Positions 56,887 through 64,000 of a DNA stretch of 64,000 nt are shown here, in pieces; position 1 is the first letter of the stretch; each line of letters opens with the position of its first letter. Position numbers and translations under genes: made by a program. Source of the DNA: Planctomycetaceae bacterium (lineage in GTDB: Bacteria > Planctomycetota > UBA1135 > GCA-002686595); the NCBI GenBank assembly GCA_016125265.1, contig WGMC01000002.1, forward strand, positions 62,001 through 126,000, written 5' to 3'. Below the pieces are notes generated by a model, which saw only the letters and a list, made by a program, of their open reading frames with translations, was not told where the DNA came from and did no database searches.

Positions 56887-57831
56887 ATGAAGATTGCGAT
56901 CACAGGCGCCACCGGGTTCATCGGCGGTTACATGGTGCACGGCATGGCCCGCGAGGGCCACTCCCTGCGCGTTCTGGCGCGGCCCGGCCGCGAGGACGCC
57001 GTGCCGCGTCCGGAAGGCGCCCAGCTCGAGATCCACTCCGGAAACCTGACGGACGCGCGCTCGTTGGACGGTTTCCTGAAGGACGTGGACCTCCTCCTCC
57101 ACCTCGCCAGCGCCCACGACCACGTGCCGGACGCGGAGATGCGCGCGATCAACATCGACGGCACGCAGAACCTGCTCAACGACGCGAAGGCGCACGCGCC
57201 CCAGCACTTTCGCTTCTGGGTGATCAGCTCGGCCGTCATCGGCGCCCCGGTCTACAGCTACTACCGGGACACCAAACGCATCCAGGAGAAGATCATCAAG
57301 GCCGAGAAGTTCGATTGGGCGAGCTTCCGGCCGACCCTGGTCTACGGCGTCGGCGACCACCGCCACACCGCGCCCCTCCTGCGCCGCTGCGGCGCGAAGA
57401 GCGGCCGCTTCATCGTGCCGCACTCCGGCCTGAGCAAGATCAACCCCGTGCACGTCGAGGACGTGGTCGATGCGGTGATCCGCTTCTTCGACTTCACGCG
57501 CGGCGTGGACTGCATGTACGAACTCGCCGGCCCCGCCGGCATCCCCTACAACGAGTTCGTGGACCTGACGATCGCCGCCGCCGGCGGCGGTGTGGTGAGA
57601 AAGAACATCTCGAAGCGCTGGGCCGACTGGGCGATCTTCCTGAAGGGCCTCGTCACCGACGTGACCGAGGAGCGCCGCGCGTCCGCGTACTTCTCCCTGC
57701 ACCACGACCACGACATCTCGAACGCCGTCGACGAACTGGGCTGGAAACCGCGCACCTACGCGGAAGGCATCCGCCAAGTGGCTGCGACGGACTGGTGGCG
57801 CACACCGCAACCCGCCGCTGCCGCGAAGTGA
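56887..57831 (+). CDS. NAD(P)-dependent epimerase/dehydratase family protein
   Basis: A 314-residue extended SDR. GATGFIGGYMV (residues 7-17) binds the nucleotide. The serine region is ISSAVIGAPVYSYYRDTKRIQEK, where the YxxxK pattern is Y-R-D-T-K. FRPTLVYGVGDHRHTAPLLRRC and INPVHVEDVVDAV fit nucleoside-diphosphate-sugar epimerases. The C-terminal segment (RASAYFSLHHDHDISNAVDELGW) is longer than a plain isomerase. Substrate unknown. Confidence 0.8.
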   Translation: MKIAITGATGFIGGYMVHGMAREGHSLRVLARPGREDAVPRPEGAQLEIHSGNLTDARSLDGFLKDVDLLLHLASAHDHVPDAEMRAINIDGTQNLLNDAKAHAPQHFRFWVISSAVIGAPVYSYYRDTKRIQEKIIKAEKFDWASFRPTLVYGVGDHRHTAPLLRRCGAKSGRFIVPHSGLSKINPVHVEDVVDAVIRFFDFTRGVDCMYELAGPAGIPYNEFVDLTIAAAGGGVVRKNISKRWADWAIFLKGLVTDVTEERRASAYFSLHHDHDISNAVDELGWKPRTYAEGIRQVAATDWWRTPQPAAAAK

Positions 57832-57863
57832 CGCCGACGGGTGCCGCGGAGTTCGGCGGTGCG

Positions 57864-58868
57864 TCAGGGGAGCTGTAGAACCGCGCGGACCGCACGGTGG
57901 TCGCTCGGCCAGGGGTCTAGGGCGAGGTCGGTCATCGGGCCGAGCTCGCCGAGGACGTCGGTGCGAACGGGGATGAGCTGGGGCGAGACGTACACGAGGT
58001 CGATGCGGTCCATCACGTCGCGGGTGCCGGGGCGCGGCGTCCACGTGAAGCCGGGGCGGCGCACGGGGTCCGGGTGCACGGCGCGGAACGTGTCGATCAG
58101 GCCGGTTTCCGTGAAGAGACGCGAAGTGGGCCACTCGACGGCGTGCTCGCGCAAGCCGGCTTCTACACATTGGGCGGTCCAATCCAAGTGCGAGGGTTCG
58201 TTGAAGTCGCCGGCCAGGAGCACGGGCTCGCCGCTCGCCAACGCGGCGGAGAGTTCGCGCAAGAGGCGCAGCGCCGGTTCCCCGCGTGCCAGGCGGGCTT
58301 CCGTGATGGCTTCGGCGGCGTTCGTCACGAACCGGCCGCCGTGGTATTCGATGCCCGCCAACTGGTAGGGCTGGTAGGGAGCGGCGGGCAAGTGCGCGTC
58401 GAAGACCCAGAGGGGGCCGAAGTCGGGCGCGTCCAGTTGAACGCCCCACTTCGTGGGACTCGTCCCAAGCACCGGCCAACGGGAGAGCACCGCGGTGGAA
58501 CGGTCCTGCACGGTGGCGACCATGCCGAGGGCTTGCGCGTAGAAGTCCGCCAGTCCGTCGTGCTCCTGCAAGGCGATCACATCGGCATCCGCGGCGCGGA
58601 GCACGTCGAGCGTGCGCTGGATCGATTCTTCCGGCGTCGCGAGACCGCGGCGGCCGCCGACCCACAGGTTCATGCACAGCAGGCGCAGCTTCGGGCCGTC
58701 GACAGCGGGGAGGGCGGCACCCGACGGTGCAACGGGTGGCCCGGTGCTGCAGCCGCCGAGCAGCGCTCCGGCGAGCGCCGCTCCCAAACCCAAGACCTCT
58801 CGCCGCCGCACAGGGGCGGCGTGCGGCCCCGACGTCCGGACCGAACAAGCGGGCGGTGTCCCTTGCAC
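57864..58868 (-). CDS. Endonuclease/exonuclease/phosphatase-family lipoprotein, Tat-type signal
   Basis: A 334-residue exported protein. RRREVLGLGAALAGALLGGC combines a twin-arginine-like start with lipobox LGGC (Cys about 40). The catalytic domain shows LCMNLWVGG, ALQEHDG (metal Glu), AGDFNEPSHLD (Asp/Asn) and WPSDHRAV (Asp/His), the order of EEP-fold metal-dependent phosphodiesterases. Substrate could be a nucleic acid, lipid or sugar phosphate. It converges with the epimerase gene; the two stop codons face each other 32 bases apart. Confidence 0.85.
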   Translation of the reverse strand: MQGTPPACSVRTSGPHAAPVRRREVLGLGAALAGALLGGCSTGPPVAPSGAALPAVDGPKLRLLCMNLWVGGRRGLATPEESIQRTLDVLRAADADVIALQEHDGLADFYAQALGMVATVQDRSTAVLSRWPVLGTSPTKWGVQLDAPDFGPLWVFDAHLPAAPYQPYQLAGIEYHGGRFVTNAAEAITEARLARGEPALRLLRELSAALASGEPVLLAGDFNEPSHLDWTAQCVEAGLREHAVEWPTSRLFTETGLIDTFRAVHPDPVRRPGFTWTPRPGTRDVMDRIDLVYVSPQLIPVRTDVLGELGPMTDLALDPWPSDHRAVRAVLQLP

Positions 58869-58895
58869 GGCGAGAGGTGGCGCGGCTCCCCGTGC

Positions 58896-59621
58896 TCAGG
58901 ACAACGCGTCGGCGAGGAACGAGGTCGCCGTCGCCCACGAGCGGCGTGCGGCGCGGGCGTCGAACAGGAGGCCCTTCTCGGGGGCCTGGGCGCCCTCGAA
59001 CGTGAACGCGTGTTTGGTGTTGCCGTAGGCGACCAGTTCCCAGGTCGCACCGTGCTTGGTCAGCTCGTTGCCGAGTTCGACGACGTCGTTGGGAGGAGCC
59101 ATGGGGTCGTCGTAACCGTGCAGCACGAGCACTTCGGCGCCGATCGGGCCGCGCGCGGGTCCCGCCGGCGGCGCGGGCGGCGCTTTCAGGATGCCGTGGA
59201 AACTGACGACGGCGCGCACACCCTTCGCGCCGCTGCGCGCCAGGTCGAGGGCACAGAGGCCGCCGAAACAGTAGCCGATCGCACCCACACGCTCAGGATC
59301 CACACCGGAGATGCGCTTGCCGGCCTCCAGCGATGCCGCGATGCGGCGCGCGAGCAGGCGGCGGTCGTTCGCGAGCGGCCCCATCAGAGCGCTGTTGTCG
59401 CCGAGGAGATCGCCGCGCACGCCCTTGCCGTAGAGGTCCACCGCGAACGCGGCGTAACCGAGGCGCGCCAACTCGTCGGCCCGTGCGCGTTCGACGGCAC
59501 TTTCGCCGCTCCAGGCGTGGAAAACGAGGACGAGCGGGCGTAGTTCGCTGCCGCCCATGCGGGCCAGGTAGCCGTCGAAGGCGAGGTCTCCGTCCCGGTA
59601 TTCGATGCGTTCGCGCTGCAT
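58896..59621 (-). CDS. Dienelactone hydrolase family protein
   Basis: A 241-residue alpha/beta hydrolase. The nucleophile elbow is GYCFGG with Cys118 (Cys instead of Ser, typical of DLH); the acid is D171 or D172 in HGYDDPM; the base is H204 in TKHAF. FHAWSGE near the N terminus forms the oxyanion region. No signal peptide. Substrate unknown; DLH homologues hydrolyse diverse esters. Confidence 0.88.
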   Translation of the reverse strand: MQRERIEYRDGDLAFDGYLARMGGSELRPLVLVFHAWSGESAVERARADELARLGYAAFAVDLYGKGVRGDLLGDNSALMGPLANDRRLLARRIAASLEAGKRISGVDPERVGAIGYCFGGLCALDLARSGAKGVRAVVSFHGILKAPPAPPAGPARGPIGAEVLVLHGYDDPMAPPNDVVELGNELTKHGATWELVAYGNTKHAFTFEGAQAPEKGLLFDARAARRSWATATSFLADALS

Positions 59622-59670
59622 GGGGTGAAGTCGGTCTTGGTGGTTGGGTGGGGCCCCAAGGGCCGTGGAT

Positions 59671-61617
<1,947 letters not shown>

Positions 61618-61622
61618 GGCAT

Positions 61623-62282
61623 TCAGGGCAGTTGGTCGTAGGCAGCGAGGCCGTGCCCCTCGGCCAGGGCGGCGGCGGTCCACTCCACCATGGGTTCCCA
61701 GCGGAGCACGGTCTCCTGGTAGGCCAAGGCGGCCCCCGAGAGTGCGACGCCGTAGGAGCGCAGGCGCGAAGCCACCGGCGCGTAGAAGGCGTCCGCGATC
61801 GACGGCCGACCCAGCAGGAACTGGCCGTCCTTCTGGAAGCGCGCGCGGCTCTCTTCCCAGAGCTGCACGACACGCTGGATGTCCGCGCGCGCGGCGTCGG
61901 AGATAGCGGCCGCGGGCCGCGCGCGCCGCACGTTCATCGGAAGTTCACGGCGGAGGTCCGCGAAGCCTGAGTGCATTTCCGCCGCCATCGCGCGCCCGAT
62001 CGCGCGCGCGGTGCGGTCCTTCGGCCACAGCTCAGCTTCGGGCGCCAGTTCGCAGAGGTACTCGGCGATGGCCAGGCTGTCCCACAGCACGAGCGAGCCG
62101 TGGTGCAGGGCCGGCACCTTGCCCGTGGGCGAGAGCCGCCAGCGGCGGCTGCGGTCGGTGTCCTCGTCGAAGTGCACCACCTGGGTCTCGAACGCGAGCC
62201 TGGACAGGCGCGCCGCAGCCCAGGCCCGCAGCGACCAACTGGAGTAGTTCTGCGAACCGATCACCAAGGTCAGTCGTTCCAT
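61623..62282 (-). CDS. Glutathione S-transferase family protein
   Basis: A 219-residue protein with an N-terminal thioredoxin-like domain ([16 protein letters not shown] with the catalytic Ser/Tyr region, [12 protein letters not shown] cis-Pro loop, [10 protein letters not shown]) and a helical C-terminal domain ([19 protein letters not shown]). It fits the GST clade with SSWSLR starts. The ATG is at 62282; its stop is five bases from the acs start. Confidence 0.9.
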   Translation of the reverse strand: MERLTLVIGSQNYSSWSLRAWAAARLSRLAFETQVVHFDEDTDRSRRWRLSPTGKVPALHHGSLVLWDSLAIAEYLCELAPEAELWPKDRTARAIGRAMAAEMHSGFADLRRELPMNVRRARPAAAISDAARADIQRVVQLWEESRARFQKDGQFLLGRPSIADAFYAPVASRLRSYGVALSGAALAYQETVLRWEPMVEWTAAALAEGHGLAAYDQLP

Positions 62283-62395
62283 GGCGGCAAGGTACCCGGG
62301 GGCCGGTGCAACCGCCCAGACCCTTGCGCTGAGGGGGACCGGATCGCACCCTCGTTGCGCCCCCCACCAGGCTCCGCCCGCTCCCCCCGACGCCC

Positions 62396-62977
62396 ATGTC
62401 CAGCTCCGACGCACACTCCCGCGCCAAACACATCCTCCTGCACGTGGTGTTGGCGGGATTCGCCGCCCCGGCCCTCCTGCTCTACATGGCGACGGGGATC
62501 CTCTACACGTTTGGGACCAAGGGCAGTTACGAGGTCACGAAGAGCGCCCTCGAGGTGCCGCCGGGGCTCGACGTGGGCTCCCCCGACCTGGACACCCTCG
62601 AGGCCTTCACCCGCAGCGCCCTGGCCGAGGCCGGCCGCCCCATGCCGAGCGGCGAACGTGGCCTGAAGCGGGTGGGAACCTCGTGGCAGTTCGAGTGGAC
62701 GGGAACCTCGGCCGACACCACGGTGAGCCCGACCGAGGCCGGCGGCCTCGAGCTCGCCTACAAAAAGACCACCCCGTGGCGCCACCTGGTGCAGTTGCAC
62801 AAGGCGAAGGGCGGTGCGGCGTTCCACTACCTATCCGCCGCTGTGGTCCTCGCCCTGTTCGGCATGCTGTTCATGGGCTACCGCATGGGGTGGGTCGTGC
62901 CGCGCTACCGCCGCGCGCTGTTCGTGGCAACGGGCACCGGCGTGGTGGCAACGCTGCTGGCAGCGTGGCTGAGCTGA
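62396..62977 (+). CDS. PepSY-TM-like membrane protein
   Basis: A 193-residue protein. Membrane segments are at about residues 16-38 (VVLAGFAAPALLLYMATGILYTF), 143-163 and 170-190; the loop between the first two holds about 100 extracytoplasmic residues. HLVQLHKAKGGAAFHYLSA recalls the H-x-x-L-H-x-x-x-G motif of PepSY-associated membrane proteins. Function is unknown. It is divergent from the GST gene across 113 bases and converges with modC. Confidence 0.6.
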   Translation: MSSSDAHSRAKHILLHVVLAGFAAPALLLYMATGILYTFGTKGSYEVTKSALEVPPGLDVGSPDLDTLEAFTRSALAEAGRPMPSGERGLKRVGTSWQFEWTGTSADTTVSPTEAGGLELAYKKTTPWRHLVQLHKAKGGAAFHYLSAAVVLALFGMLFMGYRMGWVVPRYRRALFVATGTGVVATLLAAWLS

Positions 62978-62996
62978 GCCGCGCGGCGCCTCGCCC

Positions 62997-63023
62997 GCCG
63001 GGTGCGCGGGCCGCGCACCCGGC
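62997..63023. terminator. Perfect 13-bp palindrome between convergent genes
   Basis: GCCGGGTGCGCGG (62997-63009) and CCGCGCACCCGGC (63011-63023) are exact complements around one base, folding as a 12-pair stem with a three-base loop. It ends one base before the modC stop and lies 20 bases after the PepSY-TM-like stop. GC-rich and without a T run, it probably shields both mRNA 3' ends. Confidence 0.6.
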
Positions 63024-63698
63024 TCAACCGTCCGGGTCGAGCGCGGACACGTACGCGCGCTCCAGCGCCTCGCGCGTTGGCAACACGGCCTCGACCGAAC
63101 CGTCGCGCAGCAGCAGCGTTTCCTCGGCGAGGCGCGCCACCTCTTCGGCGTCGTGGCTCACGAGCAGCCAGGAAAGCGAGTGCCGCACGGACTGTTCCAA
63201 GAGGTACTCCGCCACACGTTTGCGCAGCGGGCGATCCAACGACGCGAGCGGTTCGTCGAGTAGCAGGAAGTCCCGGCCCGACAGCAGCGCGCGGCCCAGC
63301 GCCACACGTTGGCGTTCGCCACCAGAAAGACTAGTCGTGCGTCGCCCGAGGAGATGTCCGATGTGGAGCGCCGCGGCCACCTCGTCGATGCGCTCCCTCG
63401 CAGCCGCGGCGAAGAGCATGTTCTCGCGCACGCTGCGGTGCGGAAAGAGCGCTGCGTCCTGCGGCACCCACGCCAAACCGCGCGCTTGGATCGCCAGCGT
63501 GTGCCTCTCGCGTCCACCGAGCCGCACCGTGCCACGTACTTCGTCGCGAAGCCCGAGAATCGCCTCCAGAATCGTCGACTTGCCAGAACCCGACGGCCCG
63601 AACAACGCGGCCCGCGGGGCGCTCCACGCGGCGCGCGCAAAGAGCTCGAAACCCGGGTACGACGCGACGAGGTCGATCTCGTGGGCCTGCGCGGTCAC
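63024..63698 (-). CDS. modC: ABC transporter ATP-binding protein, molybdate type
   Basis: A 224-residue ATPase with Walker [11 protein letters not shown]-loop [11 protein letters not shown], signature [15 protein letters not shown], Walker [12 protein letters not shown] and H-loop SHDAEE. It is shorter than full ModC because the C-terminal mop domain is absent. The GTG start overlaps the modB stop as GTGA. With the permease it should import molybdate (or tungstate or sulfate); molybdate is favoured by gene order and by moaC in the same window. Confidence 0.83.
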   Translation of the reverse strand: MTAQAHEIDLVASYPGFELFARAAWSAPRAALFGPSGSGKSTILEAILGLRDEVRGTVRLGGRERHTLAIQARGLAWVPQDAALFPHRSVRENMLFAAAARERIDEVAAALHIGHLLGRRTTSLSGGERQRVALGRALLSGRDFLLLDEPLASLDRPLRKRVAEYLLEQSVRHSLSWLLVSHDAEEVARLAEETLLLRDGSVEAVLPTREALERAYVSALDPDG

Positions 63699-64000
63699 GG
63701 CTGCCTCGTGAGCAGTCGCTCGGCCAGAAGCACAAGAGCCGCCGCGAGCAGCACCGAAACCGCCGCGTACACAAACGCGGCCCCGTGGTCGAACCGCTCG
63801 ATGGCCGAGTAGATCGCCGTCGCGAGGGTTTCGGTGCGGCCCGGCACGATCCCAGCGACCAACACGGTCGCGCCGAACTCTCCCAAACCCCGAGCAAACC
63901 CAAACACCAGGCCGTAGAGGATGCCGGGCAGGGCCAGCGGCAGCGTCACGTCGCAGAAGATGCGCGCACGCCCCGCGCCCAGCGTCGCCGCCAGTTGTTC
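63695..64000 (-). CDS. modB: ABC transporter permease, molybdate type, C-terminal part
   Basis: The 5' end lies outside the window; about 101 codons remain. [30 protein letters not shown] is the EAA loop that contacts the ATPase, followed by [16 protein letters not shown], the most characteristic ModB segment, and two hydrophobic helices. Cotranscribed with modC. Confidence 0.85.
   Translation of the reverse strand, partial: EQLAATLGAGRARIFCDVTLPLALPGILYGLVFGFARGLGEFGATVLVAGIVPGRTETLATAIYSAIERFDHGAAFVYAAVSVLLAAALVLLAERLLTRQP

Noticed and set aside
57829-57866. Hairpin TGACGC...GCGTCA containing both convergent stop codons
   Set aside because: Only six outer pairs and a loose interior; too weak to call a terminator.

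Overview
The window is a GC-rich (roughly two thirds G+C or more), densely coded bacterial chromosome segment with no plasmid, phage or intact insertion-sequence genes. A planctomycete or a close PVC-group relative is the most likely source. This is an inference from gene content: a Minf_1886-type protein, a DUF5658-type protein, the carbamoyltransferase / SGNH / DUF5989 micro-protein locus, and large secreted proteases with calcium-loop insertions. About 55 protein genes, one tRNA gene and several intergenic palindromic repeats can be supported. Both ends cut through genes.

Layout. 1-3874 (minus): nucleotide-sugar genes, namely a truncated RmlD-like reductase, a UDP-glucuronate 4-epimerase-like enzyme, glmS and a UDP-glucuronate decarboxylase. 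3953-7734 (minus): a lipoprotein-like gene, accC, accB and moaC. 7889-10447 (plus): a large S41 protease, followed by a 105-bp palindrome. 10574-15641 (minus): a Minf_1886 protein, holB (GTG start with a strong Shine-Dalgarno site), tmk and a TPR metalloprotease, with overlapping or nearly abutting genes. 15731-20924: an amidase (plus) whose 3' end overlaps rmd in antisense, then rmd/gmd (GDP-D-rhamnose route), uppP and ald (minus). 21233-22904 (plus): tRNA-Val(GAC) and an HtrA-like protease. 22901-23115: two copies of an 84-bp repeat. 23154-24986 (minus): a GT-C/TMTC-like membrane glycosyltransferase. 25339-29297 (plus): a small SxtJ-like membrane protein, a NodU-type carbamoyltransferase, an SGNH hydrolase fused to a membrane module and a DUF5989-like tail, and two separate DUF5989-like micro-proteins. 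29383-29679: a repeat island.

29732-53698 (minus) is mainly a polysaccharide assembly region. It holds a polysaccharide deacetylase, a GNAT protein, a B12-radical SAM enzyme, eight GT4 and one GT2 glycosyltransferases, a Wzx-like flippase, an alkaline-phosphatase-superfamily 'sulfatase' without the formylglycine residue, an unassigned carbohydrate-active-looking enzyme, and a polyprenyl-phosphate sugar phosphotransferase that would prime synthesis. Ten of these genes (33805-47461) run in one direction, mostly with ATGA or GTGA overlaps. The sugar-nucleotide genes at the left edge, rmd/gmd and uppP fit as precursor and lipid-carrier supply. No Wzy polymerase or Wzz/Wzc regulator is in view.

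53741-64000 is a mixed housekeeping end: a nucleosidase, a fused membrane/spermidine-synthase-like protein, an epimerase, an EEP-family lipoprotein, a dienelactone hydrolase, acs, a glutathione S-transferase, a PepSY-TM-like protein, and the modC/modB end of a molybdate transporter.

The most interesting signals are: (1) a palindromic repeat family whose arms change sequence while staying complementary, and which in two cases supplies the stop codon of the neighbouring gene; (2) the SGNH-membrane-DUF5989 fusion followed by two free-standing relatives of its own tail; (3) a 105-bp palindrome between convergent genes; (4) EF-hand-like loops in both secreted proteases.
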